DNA of 64,000 nt from Alteromonadaceae bacterium (GCA_013373625.1 JABXHM010000011.1:62001-126000), one strand, 5' to 3'; counted from the stretch's first letter, positions 1 through 10,381 are shown. Notes: generated by a model from the sequence alone, not told the origin. Numbers and translations: made by a program.

Positions 1-1
1 C

Positions 2-1213
2 GGTGTTGGCGGTCTCTGGTGTGTCAATATTGGTTATGGTAATCAGGCGCTGGCCGCCGAAATGGCCAGGGCCAGCGAACAACTGGCGTATTTTCATACC
101 TTTGGTGGCGCCAGCAACGAAGCTCAAATTCGCCTGGCCCAGCAATTACTCAAACGCGTACCGGCTTCTCTGGGCAAGGTGTTCTTTGGCTGTTCCGGCT
201 CCGACGCAAATGACACCTTGATCAAACTGGTTTGGCAATATCATATGTTACGGGGTAATCCTGCCAAAGTGAAAATTATCAGTCGCCGACAGGCGTATCA
301 TGGCACCTCAATAGCAACCGCATCACTGACCGGGCTGAGCAGCTTTCATCGCCATTTTACATTACCCCAGGACTTTGTTTTACATACCAGCCCGGCTTTT
401 TACTATCGTGACAGTCACGATAACGAGTCAGAAACAGCTTACAGTGAGCGCTTGATCAACGAGCTTGAAACACTCATCGAACAACAGGGCGCAGAGAACA
501 TCGGAGCATTTATTGCCGAACCTATTATGGGTGCCGGCGGCGTAATTACGCCACCATCCGGATATTTTGAGCGGCTACAGGCGTGCCTAAAAAAACACAA
601 CATTCTGTTCATCGCCGATGAAGTAGTCTGCGGATTTGGCCGCACCGGCCACTGGTTTGCCAGCGAATATTATCAGCTTGAGCCCGATATGATGGCCACA
701 GCCAAGGGCATTACCAGTGGTTACTTTCCCATGTCAGCGGCGTTTATCTCAGACACTATCTGGCAGACACTGAAAGACCATAGTGTTCAAACTGGCGGTC
801 TCGCCCACGGTTATACGTATTCCGGGCATCCGGTGGGGGCTGCTGTTGCACTTAAAAACATTGACCTGCTTGAGCAACAAGGTCTTATCTCAAGTAGCGC
901 CGATGTGGGAAGCTACCTGCACCAGCAACTCCATATTGCGCTCAGTGACCACCCTCACGTAGGCGAAATTCGCGGTCTGGGTTTGCTGGCTGGTATTCAA
1001 CTGGTAGCCGATAAAGCCAGCCGGTCGTTCTTTAATCCCGCCGACAGTGTCGCCGCTAAGGTGGCTGCAGAAGCTTATAAGTTGGGGATTATTGTGCGAC
1101 CGTTACCCAGCGTATCAACGCTGGCCTTATCACCGCCGCTGTGTATTCGCCGCAAAGAAGTCGCCTCACTGGTCAGTAATCTGGCTATTGCCGTGCAAAA
1201 AGTACTGGGATAA
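2..1213 (+). CDS. Class III PLP-dependent aminotransferase (5' end cut by window)
   Basis: The reading frame is open from base 2, upstream of the first ATG at 62. The residues before that ATG (Gly-rich, then [14 protein letters not shown]) fit the family's N-terminal 'W-x-VNIGYG' region, so the true start lies outside the window. The family transfers an amino group from an amine or omega-amino acid to a 2-oxo acid in the cytosol. Visible marks are the substrate/PLP region with [13 protein letters not shown] and the Schiff-base lysine in [13 protein letters not shown]. The C-terminal 'IRPLP' type end is intact. It runs convergently with the AsnC-family regulator 34 bp away. The exact substrate cannot be read; putrescine, beta-alanine and other omega-amines are all possible. 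Confidence 0.9.
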   Translation, partial: GVGGLWCVNIGYGNQALAAEMARASEQLAYFHTFGGASNEAQIRLAQQLLKRVPASLGKVFFGCSGSDANDTLIKLVWQYHMLRGNPAKVKIISRRQAYHGTSIATASLTGLSSFHRHFTLPQDFVLHTSPAFYYRDSHDNESETAYSERLINELETLIEQQGAENIGAFIAEPIMGAGGVITPPSGYFERLQACLKKHNILFIADEVVCGFGRTGHWFASEYYQLEPDMMATAKGITSGYFPMSAAFISDTIWQTLKDHSVQTGGLAHGYTYSGHPVGAAVALKNIDLLEQQGLISSSADVGSYLHQQLHIALSDHPHVGEIRGLGLLAGIQLVADKASRSFFNPADSVAAKVAAEAYKLGIIVRPLPSVSTLALSPPLCIRRKEVASLVSNLAIAVQKVLG

Positions 1214-1247
1214 ACCGACGGCCGCCCCACGCGGCCTGCTAGTCTGA

Positions 1248-1712
1248 TCAATCAATTGGCATCAGGGATGGTCCCTTTAGCTGCTCCATCATGAGAATAC
1301 TCTCCGACGCAGCAATATTCTTAAGCGCCATAAGTTCGTGGCTAATAAAGTATGAAAAGCTTTCCATATCTTTGGCCAGAACACGCAGCATGGCGTATTT
1401 ATCGCCAACCACGGTCCAGCATTCCTGTACTTTGTCGTTATCCTGCACAAAACGTTGAAACTCGCGCTTGGCTGCCGGGGTATCCTGGTGCACACGCACC
1501 ATCACAATGGCATTGAGTTTCAGGTTAAAGCGAACCGGATCAAGTTGCGCCGTATATTTTTGAATAAACCCACTCGTTTCCAAACGCTTAATACGCCGGT
1601 GACATTGTGAGGCAGACAAGCCGATATACTCACCAATCATTGCAGCGGTCTGGCTGGCGTCAATCTGTAGTTGCCGCAAGATACTGATATCAAACGCGTC
1701 GAGCTTTTCCAT
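1248..1712 (-). CDS. Lrp/AsnC family transcriptional regulator
   Basis: 154 aa, full length for the family. An N-terminal winged helix-turn-helix (DAFDISILRQLQIDASQTAAMIGEYIGLSASQCHRRIKRLE, read in pieces) is followed by an alpha/beta RAM ligand-binding domain (VMVRVHQDTP... VVGDKYAMLRV). Family members bind an amino acid and form octamers on DNA. The gene starts only 4 bp after the stop of the MOSC fusion gene upstream, so the two are probably co-transcribed, and it faces the class III aminotransferase. Control of that aminotransferase or of the surrounding amine/amide genes is an inference from position. Confidence 0.9.
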   Translation of the reverse strand: MEKLDAFDISILRQLQIDASQTAAMIGEYIGLSASQCHRRIKRLETSGFIQKYTAQLDPVRFNLKLNAIVMVRVHQDTPAAKREFQRFVQDNDKVQECWTVVGDKYAMLRVLAKDMESFSYFISHELMALKNIAASESILMMEQLKGPSLMPID

Positions 1713-1716
1713 CTAA

Positions 1717-3663
1717 TTACTCCTGTGCGAGTTTAATGTCGGATTGGGCAATACAACTGCAGGCAAGAATAAAGCCCGCGTCCTGCTCACTTTGGGTAAG
1801 CCCGCCCATGTCGGGGAGGCACTGTACCTTACCATCGAGCAGCTTTACTTTGCACTCGCCACAAATACCTGCACGGCAATCACTGGGCAGAACCATACCG
1901 GCGCGCTCGCAATGATTCAAAATAGTGTCCTGATTACTGGCTGTGACCGGCGGGGTTTTATCACTAAAATGAATCTGTAACACGACCTCATTCTCTGCCA
2001 AACGTCCGACCATAGCCTGTTGTCCACCACCAAAGCTTTCACTATGAAACTGTGCTGACGGTAATCCCAGGGCTCTCAACAACTGTTCGCAATGCTCCTT
2101 AAACGATGTTGGTCCGCATAGATACACTTGCCGGGATATTAAAGCGGGGATAGCTTCAAGTATCTCTTGGTTAATTTTACCGCTATACATGCCTTCCGGC
2201 ACATCGGTCTCGCGGGTCAGGGTATACATAACCTCACAGTCGCCATGCGCATCAGCCAGTTGAGCAACTTCCTGACGAGCAATAATATCGGTTTCGCGCC
2301 GCGCGCTATGTAAAAATACAATTTGGCGGGATGGCCTAGCGTTGGGTCGCTGTGGTTTCAACGCTTCAGACTCTTGTCGCTTAGCGCTAGTGCGCTTTAC
2401 CATGGTTCGCAACATCGACAATAACGGCGTGACCCCACTCCCGGCAGATATAAACAACACCGGCTCATCAGGCTCGCAGACAGCCGGTAAATGAAAATGT
2501 CCGTCAACTTTGCGCGCGTGCAGGATGTAGCCAGTTTTAAACCGATCATGCAAATAGTTAGACACCTGACCATCCGGTATGCGCTTCACGGTAATAGTTA
2601 CCCTATCAGGCTGCTCCGGACTCGACGACAAAGTATACCGTCGGCGCACAGCGGCCCCGTCAATATAGAGTTCTATGGCGATATGCTGACCGGCCAGGTA
2701 GGTCACTGGCGCGCCATCATAGCGGCAAAATTCAAAGGTTTTCACGTCTGGAGTTTCGTTTCTTATGGCAATGCATAATAGCGTAAACCCGGACGTTTCA
2801 GTCTGACGCTGTGTTCCGGCCGACTTGCTAAACGGGCGATTGTCAGTATATGCCGGAGCCACTCCCCTAGACAGCACCTCAACTTTATCACCCTGCGCTA
2901 TCCTGCCTGGTTTCAGCACCAGCAAATTTTGCCCGAACATCAGCTCACCGTCGCTATTGCTTCTAAACGACTGCAAAGTTGCCAAGGGCTCTCGTAGCGG
3001 GTGCGGTCTGGCAGAACCTGGCGCCAGTGTGGTCATTATGCAGCGGGCACAGGGAGAATGTACGGCAAACTCAGCTTCGCCAATACGCAGTTGCTGCCAG
3101 CCATCTTCGGCAAAGCCGTCCGTATTGGCTACCACCAGATTTGGTCGAAAGCGCGACATTAACATAGGGGTTTCAAGCCGCTGGTTAAGTGCATCCAGCG
3201 AGCCTTCAGAAATCAGTAACAACGGATAACCATCGGCAAAAGACACCGGATGCCCGGTACCATAAGCCTTGCGTTGACTATGTTGTCCAAAATACAACAA
3301 CTGGCAGGGTTGCCCGAGATAATCACTAAACCACTGATCAAGCACCGCATCACAATGTTGCGCTGCAATTTTATCCTGCCACACAGTCACATTCTGATAA
3401 TGTTGAGAGAAATCTTTATACCGGAATAGTATTTGAGGCATTCCTGGCGCATGCAGTCGTATCTCTTCACCATTTAGCCGCGCATGTATGAGGGCCAGTT
3501 TGGGCTCGGTACGCGCCGTAATGAAACGGTGATGACTATCACTTAACACAAACCGGCGATCAAACTGTAATCCGGCGGCTTCGACTAAACTGTGCGTTAA
3601 CGAAATACCGGCAATCGATTTAACCGGGTAAACACTAATCTGACTCAGTGTTGGCGCGCTCAT
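1717..3663 (-). CDS. MOSC domain - FAD/NAD(P) reductase - 2Fe-2S ferredoxin fusion
   Basis: 648 aa using ATG 3663, which has GGAA upstream. A GTG at 3693 would add ten residues but has no visible ribosome site. Order of domains: MOSC N-terminal barrel (about 1-90, PVKSIAGI), MOSC domain to about 270 with conserved Cys205/Cys208 in HSPCARC, ferredoxin-reductase FAD domain with RRYTLSSSP, an NAD(P) domain with FISAGSGVTPLL, and a plant-type 2Fe-2S domain with CRAGICGEC plus a distal Cys. MOSC proteins such as YcbX and mARC reduce N-hydroxylated compounds using molybdenum cofactor. Here the complete electron chain from NAD(P)H is in one chain. It lies between the LuxR regulator and the AsnC regulator in one probable operon. 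The substrate is unknown. Confidence 0.87.
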   Translation of the reverse strand: MSAPTLSQISVYPVKSIAGISLTHSLVEAAGLQFDRRFVLSDSHHRFITARTEPKLALIHARLNGEEIRLHAPGMPQILFRYKDFSQHYQNVTVWQDKIAAQHCDAVLDQWFSDYLGQPCQLLYFGQHSQRKAYGTGHPVSFADGYPLLLISEGSLDALNQRLETPMLMSRFRPNLVVANTDGFAEDGWQQLRIGEAEFAVHSPCARCIMTTLAPGSARPHPLREPLATLQSFRSNSDGELMFGQNLLVLKPGRIAQGDKVEVLSRGVAPAYTDNRPFSKSAGTQRQTETSGFTLLCIAIRNETPDVKTFEFCRYDGAPVTYLAGQHIAIELYIDGAAVRRRYTLSSSPEQPDRVTITVKRIPDGQVSNYLHDRFKTGYILHARKVDGHFHLPAVCEPDEPVLFISAGSGVTPLLSMLRTMVKRTSAKRQESEALKPQRPNARPSRQIVFLHSARRETDIIARQEVAQLADAHGDCEVMYTLTRETDVPEGMYSGKINQEILEAIPALISRQVYLCGPTSFKEHCEQLLRALGLPSAQFHSESFGGGQQAMVGRLAENEVVLQIHFSDKTPPVTASNQDTILNHCERAGMVLPSDCRAGICGECKVKLLDGKVQCLPDMGGLTQSEQDAGFILACSCIAQSDIKLAQE

Positions 3664-3705
3664 TTTACGTTTTCCATTATTTATCAGCATCACTTGGGGC
3701 TGGCG

Positions 3706-6417
3706 CTATTCGGCCATGCCCTGTTCACGTACTTTCTGCACCAGATCATTGCGTTTGGCGACGCCAAACTTAGCAAAAATTCCCTTGAGCCTATATTTCA
3801 CTGTATTGGGAGAAATCCCAAGTTGCAGGGCGATCTTTTTATTTGAATATCCTTTAACCAGTTCTTTAAGGACTTCAATCTCGGCTTGAGTCGGCGCCAT
3901 TTCATCGCGCAGACGAGTCTTTTCCCATTCATTCATAGCGCGTTTAAGTTCGCTCAGAAAATTATGCCGATACTTATCGGTAGGTAAAACATCTTCGGCT
4001 TTTAATACCGCATTGATCACCGGCAGCAGCCAGTGGGCGTATTTAACATAAGTGTGATGAAACCCCTTAAACAAGCCAATTTGTGCCGCCTCATCCAATT
4101 GCTGTGCGGCTAATTGCGGCGCTCTGTTTTGATGATGCGCCGCCGCCAGCAGACAATCAAATGCAATAAGCTGGCGCAAATCCCCGGCCTGTTGGGCTGC
4201 ATCACGGTGGGGCTGCAACAGTTCACTCACCTGTTCACTCTGATTAATCGATAGCCGGTATACTGCAATCGTCAGAGCAATGGTGCCTAACATAAAATGA
4301 AATGGTTGCCGGGCCTCAGTCAAAATCAGTGCTAGTCGGTCTGCTAACGGCTGCGCAGCATTCAATTGTCCGTCCATACACCAGTAGAACACCTGCTCGC
4401 AGTCGGCCAGAATATCGAGCCTCTTTAAATAACGCGATTTAGCCACCGCCCTGGCTCGCTGTACAATGGCTTCAACGTCGCCAATGCCTCCTTTATGCCA
4501 CGCCAATGTTGCGGCCACTTCATAAGCACTTGCATAAAGCTCGAACCAACCATCCGCCTGCTCAATCTGCGTTAGTGAGTCATTAATGTGCTGACCGGCC
4601 TGATCGATATGGCCCTGCTCTAAAAGCAGCTCCGCCCAAAACACCGTATTGTGCGCAGCCAAATCGGTATTCTCACCCAGTCTAATGGCGATTTCGCGAT
4701 GGTTCTGTTTCGCAATGGCAGTGGCTTCGTCCAACCGCCCCTGCGACACAAATACTTGTAACTGTTTAAAGCGAATAAACATCTCGCCATACAGCGAATA
4801 CAACAGTCGATAGTGACTGGCCGCATCAGCGCAGGCTTCATGAGTTTGCTGGTACTGACGTAAACCGTAGCATTTTGACGCCAGCGAGTCCGACAATAAT
4901 GCCTGAAGTAAATGATCCTGCGGCGGTAGCTGTGCTTTCAGATGATTAATTTGTTTGATTTCTTCCAGTGTTACGCGATCATCGGCATAGTCAGACAGTG
5001 TGTTTTCAATCACCTGGTAATCAATCAGTTCATTGGCCCCCCATACCGTCTGATTGTCTATATCCAACTGTTTAAAAGCGGCATAGGCATCGTCGATATG
5101 ACCTTGTTTGACCTGCAATAAAATATTAGCCAGACGCAGCCTGGGAAATTCTGCCAGCAACTCAGGCTCCAGTGCACTTAATCCCGTGGCAATCATCGCC
5201 ATACGCCCGTCCATCACCATGCGCCAGCCTCCGGCCTCATCCAAAATGGTGGCTATCAGTTTACCATCTCTCGCATTCTCGGCATGATACACGGCGCGAC
5301 GCACATCACCCTGACCGGCCAGCCACAATGCAGCTTTGCGATGTAACCCAACCACTTTATCCGGCTGATGTTTTTGCAGCGAGTCACGCAGATATTCTAA
5401 AAATACCGCGTGGTAAGTAAACCACTGTCGGTCATGTTCGAGCGGGGTTAAAAATAAATTACGCTCGTACAGTTTTTCCAAAATAAGCCAGCTGTCACTG
5501 CGGCCGGTCACCACCTGAGCCAACTCGCCATTCACCCGCTCAAGAATGGCAGTTTGTAATAAAAAATCCTGCTCTTCTGTGGGGAGATCAAACAATACCT
5601 GTTCACTTAAATAGCGGGCCATATCAGTAGTTTTGCGACTGAAATCGGCAATTAGATCTACCCGTCTGTGACTGCCGTTGAGCCAGATACGCAGCATTTG
5701 AAGCGCCATCGGCCAGCCTTCGGTGTATTTATGAAAATTAACTATCTGCTCTTTGTATTCGCGGGTTATCGAGCTATCGAGCAGAGTGACCGCTTCGTCA
5801 ACGCTAAAGCGCAAGTCGTTAGCTGTGATCTCAAGTAAGTCGTCGTGGGCGCGCAGATTTTCAACGTCCAGTTGCGGCCGCCAGCGCGAGGCGACGACCA
5901 TATGAACGTGCTGAGGTAAGTTACGAATAAGCACACGTACAAAGCGGTCCATTTCCTCCGATTGCACACGGTTATACTCATCAATAAAAATGACCAAAGG
6001 CTTTTGCTGCGTCGCCAATGCATTAATAAACAAGGTGCTCAGTACTTTAAGCGATACTTTCTCATCGACCCGACCGATGTTGGTCAGCACACTTTGTTCC
6101 AGGTAGCCCGCTTTAATACAAGCGCTGATAACATGCACCAAAAAAGTTGGTACGGCGCCTTCTTCTTCTTCCAGCGTGAGCCATGCCGCGCAAATGTCGG
6201 CCTCACGTAGCTGATTGAGCCATTGACCCAGCAGACTGCTCTTACCATAGCCGGGCGCCGCGTGCACCAGGGTTAGTCGCCGTTTTAATAGCATCTGAGT
6301 TTTATGCAGTAAACCGCAGCGGTTTATGTAACCTCTGCGGTACTGCGGCGACAACTTGGTCGCCACGACTTCAAACATGGATAACAATGTTTCGTTGTTG
6401 GCGTCTTGCGTTGCCAT
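3706..6417 (-). CDS. MalT-like LuxR-family ATP-dependent transcriptional activator
   Basis: 903 aa, the size of MalT/AcoK-type STAND regulators. Residues 54-61 carry a Walker A loop (APGYGKSS), with Walker B near LVIFIDEYNRV. Then comes a long alpha-helical TPR-like sensor region, and a C-terminal LuxR helix-turn-helix (about 840-900, KELVKGYSNKKIALQLGIS then NTVKYRLKGIF). Such proteins bind ATP and an inducer, multimerise and activate promoters carrying repeated boxes. The gene follows the amidohydrolase by 47 bp and precedes the MOSC fusion by 42 bp. It is the best candidate for the factor that binds the paired GGGT boxes upstream of the TonB and hydantoinase genes (inference). Confidence 0.9.
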   Translation of the reverse strand: MATQDANNETLLSMFEVVATKLSPQYRRGYINRCGLLHKTQMLLKRRLTLVHAAPGYGKSSLLGQWLNQLREADICAAWLTLEEEEGAVPTFLVHVISACIKAGYLEQSVLTNIGRVDEKVSLKVLSTLFINALATQQKPLVIFIDEYNRVQSEEMDRFVRVLIRNLPQHVHMVVASRWRPQLDVENLRAHDDLLEITANDLRFSVDEAVTLLDSSITREYKEQIVNFHKYTEGWPMALQMLRIWLNGSHRRVDLIADFSRKTTDMARYLSEQVLFDLPTEEQDFLLQTAILERVNGELAQVVTGRSDSWLILEKLYERNLFLTPLEHDRQWFTYHAVFLEYLRDSLQKHQPDKVVGLHRKAALWLAGQGDVRRAVYHAENARDGKLIATILDEAGGWRMVMDGRMAMIATGLSALEPELLAEFPRLRLANILLQVKQGHIDDAYAAFKQLDIDNQTVWGANELIDYQVIENTLSDYADDRVTLEEIKQINHLKAQLPPQDHLLQALLSDSLASKCYGLRQYQQTHEACADAASHYRLLYSLYGEMFIRFKQLQVFVSQGRLDEATAIAKQNHREIAIRLGENTDLAAHNTVFWAELLLEQGHIDQAGQHINDSLTQIEQADGWFELYASAYEVAATLAWHKGGIGDVEAIVQRARAVAKSRYLKRLDILADCEQVFYWCMDGQLNAAQPLADRLALILTEARQPFHFMLGTIALTIAVYRLSINQSEQVSELLQPHRDAAQQAGDLRQLIAFDCLLAAAHHQNRAPQLAAQQLDEAAQIGLFKGFHHTYVKYAHWLLPVINAVLKAEDVLPTDKYRHNFLSELKRAMNEWEKTRLRDEMAPTQAEIEVLKELVKGYSNKKIALQLGISPNTVKYRLKGIFAKFGVAKRNDLVQKVREQGMAE

Positions 6418-6464
6418 TAAATATCAAAACCTTTATAACGAAGCGCATTACAGGAGCTACCAAT

Positions 6465-8210
6465 TTATAACGTTTTGACACTACCGTGAACCGTCTTTCC
6501 ACGAAACAGGGTTAATAACACCTTTGTTTTTCCGATGTCGTAAACAGGAACATTAGTAATATCCTGATCCAGTACCACTAAATCTGCGTCTTTGCCCACC
6601 GTTACCGAGCCGGTGCGATGAGCGTTCTGATTCACCTCTGCCACTTTTAGCGTGTAGGCATAAATAGCCTGCTCTAAAGTAACGCCCTCATCAGGTAACA
6701 GCGGTTCATGATCCGGTCTGCCCGGCGTACGACGCGTTAAGGCAACCTCAATGCCAAGCAATGGATCGGCTGAGGCGACTGACCAATCAGAGCCGTACAC
6801 CATTTCACCGCCTGCTTGCAGCAGGCTGTTGGCCGGATACACCGACTTCATGCGCTCCGGGCCCACACGCTTAGCAGTCAGTTGCATATAAGGATCCATG
6901 GTTGACCACAGGGGCTGGAAATTCGCCAAAATACCCAGTTCGGCAAAGCGTTTTATATCCGGTGGGGTAATAAACTCAGCATGGGTAATCTGATGATGCA
7001 GCGCCGCGACACCATTTTGTGCCTGAGCATAAGCAAACGCATCCAGCGCCATACGAATAGCGCGATCGCCAATGGCGTGGATCATGATGTTAAAACCTTC
7101 CTGCTCAAAACGGGCCACCACTTCATTAAGTTGGACGGCGGTCATAGTAGGTTCACCCCGCAGCTCCGGTGCATCGGCATAAGGTACCAGCATAGCAGCA
7201 GTGCCCTGGGCGATTACTCCATCGAGCCAGATCTTAAGCGTATTACTCGAAATATGCGGGCCCTGAACACTTTTTGCCGCGGCCAAAAGATCTGGGATCT
7301 GAGCAAGGTCCGCATTGCTGTCCCATTTAACCGCCACCTCAACGTTGCTTTGTAGCTTGTTTGCAGCTTCCAACGCACGGTAAGCCTCAATCGTTGGGCT
7401 AATGCCATCGTTACCTACTTCTACCCCTGCATCCAGCACGTTGGTGATGCCAAGAGAATTAAAATGGGCAAGAGAATATTCAATCGCCAGCGCCATATCC
7501 TCTGCGGTGGGCGGCGATAAATGCTTGTCCACCAGCGCCATGGCACTTTCCTGCAATCCACCCAGTAGCTCACCGGTTTCAGGGTCGCGATCGATACGGC
7601 CATTGTATGGATCAGGCGTATTCCGGGTAATGCCTGCCAGCTCCAGGGCTTTAGAATTTACCCACAAACTATGTCCGCCTGTGGACCGAAACACCACCGG
7701 GCGATCTGCGGAAATTTCATCCAGCAACTCTTTGCGCGGAATACCATCTGGCGGGAACAAGCCAGGCATCCAGCCTACACCGTATACCCAGCGATCGGCT
7801 TCAGTTTCGGCCACACACTGACGCGCGATCTCAATATAATCTTCAACACTGTTACCGTCGTGCATGGCACAGCGAGCATGCGCAAGACCACCATACACCG
7901 GGTGTACATGAGCATCGCCAAATGCCGGTAATACCATTTTGCCCTGCAAATCTATCCGCTGGGTACGCTCACCTGTAATATTCATCACGTCAGCATCGCT
8001 GCCTACCGCCACAATTTTACCGTCGCGAATGGCGACCGCCTGAGCCTTGGGCATATCGGCATCTACGGTATACACACTGCCATTATAAAGCACGACATCG
8101 GCCTGCATCGGCGGAGTTTGGTGGCTTTCGCAACCACTTAAAAGTGCGGTCAGAATGCCCACCGCCAGAGTGGGTTTAACTCCCCTGGTGAGCCAGTTAA
8201 ATTGCTTCAC
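6465..8210 (-). CDS. YtcJ-like metal-dependent amidohydrolase, predicted lipoprotein
   Basis: 581 aa from a GTG start at 8210. This start is preferred because TAGGAG lies 8 bases before it and translation then begins directly with a short basic segment, a hydrophobic stretch and a lipobox (LLSGC). Longer upstream reading has no ribosome site. The catalytic domain is the amidohydrolase-3 type: N-terminal beta-sandwich (VLYNGSVYTVD), the metal-binding FGDAHVHPVYGG segment, later IHAIGDRAI and HAEFITPPDI, and the YGSDWSVA end. The family hydrolyses amide or ester bonds. Lipid anchoring would place it in the periplasm. It sits between the TonB receptor and the LuxR regulator, suggesting it processes the imported compound. 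Confidence 0.88.
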   Translation of the reverse strand: MKQFNWLTRGVKPTLAVGILTALLSGCESHQTPPMQADVVLYNGSVYTVDADMPKAQAVAIRDGKIVAVGSDADVMNITGERTQRIDLQGKMVLPAFGDAHVHPVYGGLAHARCAMHDGNSVEDYIEIARQCVAETEADRWVYGVGWMPGLFPPDGIPRKELLDEISADRPVVFRSTGGHSLWVNSKALELAGITRNTPDPYNGRIDRDPETGELLGGLQESAMALVDKHLSPPTAEDMALAIEYSLAHFNSLGITNVLDAGVEVGNDGISPTIEAYRALEAANKLQSNVEVAVKWDSNADLAQIPDLLAAAKSVQGPHISSNTLKIWLDGVIAQGTAAMLVPYADAPELRGEPTMTAVQLNEVVARFEQEGFNIMIHAIGDRAIRMALDAFAYAQAQNGVAALHHQITHAEFITPPDIKRFAELGILANFQPLWSTMDPYMQLTAKRVGPERMKSVYPANSLLQAGGEMVYGSDWSVASADPLLGIEVALTRRTPGRPDHEPLLPDEGVTLEQAIYAYTLKVAEVNQNAHRTGSVTVGKDADLVVLDQDITNVPVYDIGKTKVLLTLFRGKTVHGSVKTL

Positions 8211-8254
8211 AAATACTGCTCCTATAAACAACATAATGCCAGCCGCTAGGGCCC

Positions 8255-8284
8255 GTTGACCTTTGGTCGACCGCAACGGTCAAC
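8255..8284. repeat. Inverted repeat between TonB receptor and amidohydrolase genes
   Basis: Perfect 7-base arms GTTGACC (8255-8261) and GGTCAAC (8278-8284), with a nested GGTCGACC between them. There is no T-run on either strand, so it is not a classical terminator. It lies just upstream of the amidohydrolase start and just after the TonB gene stop, so it may be an operator or an RNA processing hairpin. Confidence 0.45.
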
Positions 8285-8314
8285 AGATCCTCGTTACTGC
8301 AGCCGGCCTCACTA

Positions 8315-10381
8315 TTAAAACTTGCGGGTTACCGTTGCCATCACGCGACGATCCATACCCGGTGCACAAAAGGCCACCGTGCCCAGTCCCCAGGAATCCG
8401 AGCAAATCGCGTAGTATTCCTTGTCAAACAGGTTGGTCACGTTTAGCCGGGCACTCCAATTGTCGTACGTCATGTTTACGGATAAGTCCACCTGTGTAAC
8501 CGATGGCGTATTGAAGGTATTGGTGGCGTCGACTTTATCTCCAACGTAACGCACACCAAAACCGGCATTCAGGCTGTAATCAGCTTCATTAATAAAGTGA
8601 TTCATCACCCACAACGAGGCCAGATCTTCCGGGACATTTTCAACCCGTAATGTTGGTACACCCGGATTGTCATAGACTTCTGAATTGGTATGACTGTAGG
8701 CGCCGCTTAATCGCAGGGTACCAAACAAAAAGGTCGACGCTTCTATTTCAAAACCGTCAGATTTCACTAATCCTGCCTGCAGAGCATTCTGGATTTCGTC
8801 CGGATCGGCCGTTAAACGGTTAGTTTCTTCCACATCGTAATAAGCAACCGTAATAAGCGTGCCTGGTGCAGGCTGATATTTTATTCCGACTTCGGTTTGC
8901 TTACCTTCCTGCGGTTGGTACGGTACGCCATAAAAATCAGCGCCAAACACCGGCTGATATGACTCAGAATAGCCTATATACGGTGACACGCCGTAGCCAA
9001 CATCGGCCACCGCTCCAACCCGCACAGTAGTGGCAGTGTTTGGAGATTCGGCAATGTCGTTAAGTTCAGACGTCGATTTATCCCGGCGCACGCCAACAAT
9101 TAAAGACAGCCACTCGTCATATTTTACCTGATCCTGGAAATAGTATCCTAATTGCGTGCTGCGCGTTGAGTAACTATTGAGGATCTGAGCGTCTATGTCG
9201 GCATAATAATCGGCATTACTGCGGTCTAAATCAGGCGCTCCGCCCCACCCCTCGCCACGGTCCTGACGAAACTCTGTGTAATCAATACCAAACAGCAACT
9301 GGTGCACAAAGTCGCCGGTTTCCAGCGTATAACTCAGGTTATGATCGGAGTTAACCACATGGTAATTTTCGTCCAGGAGGTAGTATGCTCGTGACCAAAC
9401 TATATTTTCGCTATCGGGTAACAGGCCATATACTTCGCCGTAGTCTGTATCCTGCGAAAAATAGCGCGTTCGGGTAGAGTATGTAAGCGCATCACTAAAG
9501 TGGTGATCAAACATGATTGTGCCCGACAAATGCTCGGTTTTCATGCGGTTAAAGCCTTTATCCCCGGAAAAGAAATCCACCGGCGGACGTGGCGCATTAA
9601 AATCCACGCCATAGTATGTATGTGTACCCATGTCGTCTTTTTGGTAAAGGCCGAGTACGGTCAGTTCGGTGTTGTCGCCAATGGCCCACTTAATCGACGG
9701 CATGGCTACAATACGATCGTCAGCCTGGCCTTCGGGCAGTAACTCGCCTTCGCGCACCACTCCCACCATACGCCCAGCCACATCATCGCTGAGTGAGCCG
9801 GTTACGTCTGCCATGAGCTGTTTGCGGTTGTCGGTACCAACCTGTACGCCTACTTCAGCGCCAAAATCGTAGCGTGCCGTTTTACTTACCGCATTGAGCA
9901 AACCACCGGCACTGCCAGCACCGTATAACACCGCCGAAGGCCCGCGCAGCACTTCAGCCCGCTCAAGGGTGAACACTTCCATTCGCGCTCCGTAAATAAA
10001 GTCTGGCATGCGGTTTAAACCATCCAGATATTGTACAGTTGCAAAACCGCGCGAAGAAAAACTGTCGTAGCGGGCATCGGCACCATTATCCTCAGTACTG
10101 ACCCCAGCGGTATAGCGGAAAATATCCTGAAAATTCACCGCGCCCATTTCTTTTAATTGTTCAGCAGTAACAATGCTAATAGACTGCGGTATTTCGGTCA
10201 GATCGGCATCGGTTTTAGTAGCCACTCTGGCTGTAGTTGCCACCACTTCAATTTTTTCAATATCACCCGGCTCTTCTGAGTAGGTTTCCTGCGCATGGAC
10301 CAAACCAACAAAAGCGTTCGTCGCCATATAAATGCAGCCCAGTTTCACGGCTTTGGAAAGTTTTGAATTAATGACCTTCAT
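8315..10381 (-). CDS. TonB-dependent outer-membrane receptor, siderophore-receptor type
   Basis: 688 aa from ATG 10381, with a strong GGGGGA 8 bases upstream. A signal peptide ends at VHA-QETY. A plug domain follows (ADLTEIPQSISIVTAEQL, RGFATVQYLDGL, VLRGPSAVLYG) and then a 22-strand barrel ending in aromatic Phe (TVTRKF). The TonB box is probably the segment around IEKIEVVA. The fold matches the ferrichrome/siderophore receptor class, but the company of amide-degrading genes rather than siderophore genes suggests the ligand may be an amide or cyclic peptide-like compound (inference). Its 5' leader carries the paired GGGT boxes at 10548-10581. Confidence 0.93.
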   Translation of the reverse strand: MKVINSKLSKAVKLGCIYMATNAFVGLVHAQETYSEEPGDIEKIEVVATTARVATKTDADLTEIPQSISIVTAEQLKEMGAVNFQDIFRYTAGVSTEDNGADARYDSFSSRGFATVQYLDGLNRMPDFIYGARMEVFTLERAEVLRGPSAVLYGAGSAGGLLNAVSKTARYDFGAEVGVQVGTDNRKQLMADVTGSLSDDVAGRMVGVVREGELLPEGQADDRIVAMPSIKWAIGDNTELTVLGLYQKDDMGTHTYYGVDFNAPRPPVDFFSGDKGFNRMKTEHLSGTIMFDHHFSDALTYSTRTRYFSQDTDYGEVYGLLPDSENIVWSRAYYLLDENYHVVNSDHNLSYTLETGDFVHQLLFGIDYTEFRQDRGEGWGGAPDLDRSNADYYADIDAQILNSYSTRSTQLGYYFQDQVKYDEWLSLIVGVRRDKSTSELNDIAESPNTATTVRVGAVADVGYGVSPYIGYSESYQPVFGADFYGVPYQPQEGKQTEVGIKYQPAPGTLITVAYYDVEETNRLTADPDEIQNALQAGLVKSDGFEIEASTFLFGTLRLSGAYSHTNSEVYDNPGVPTLRVENVPEDLASLWVMNHFINEADYSLNAGFGVRYVGDKVDATNTFNTPSVTQVDLSVNMTYDNWSARLNVTNLFDKEYYAICSDSWGLGTVAFCAPGMDRRVMATVTRKF

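Noticed and set aside
3663-3693. GTG start at 3693 for the MOSC fusion
   Set aside because: No ribosome site; ATG 3663 has GGAA at proper distance.
8255-8284. Terminator after the TonB receptor gene
   Set aside because: Good stem but no T-run on the minus strand, so recorded only as an inverted repeat.
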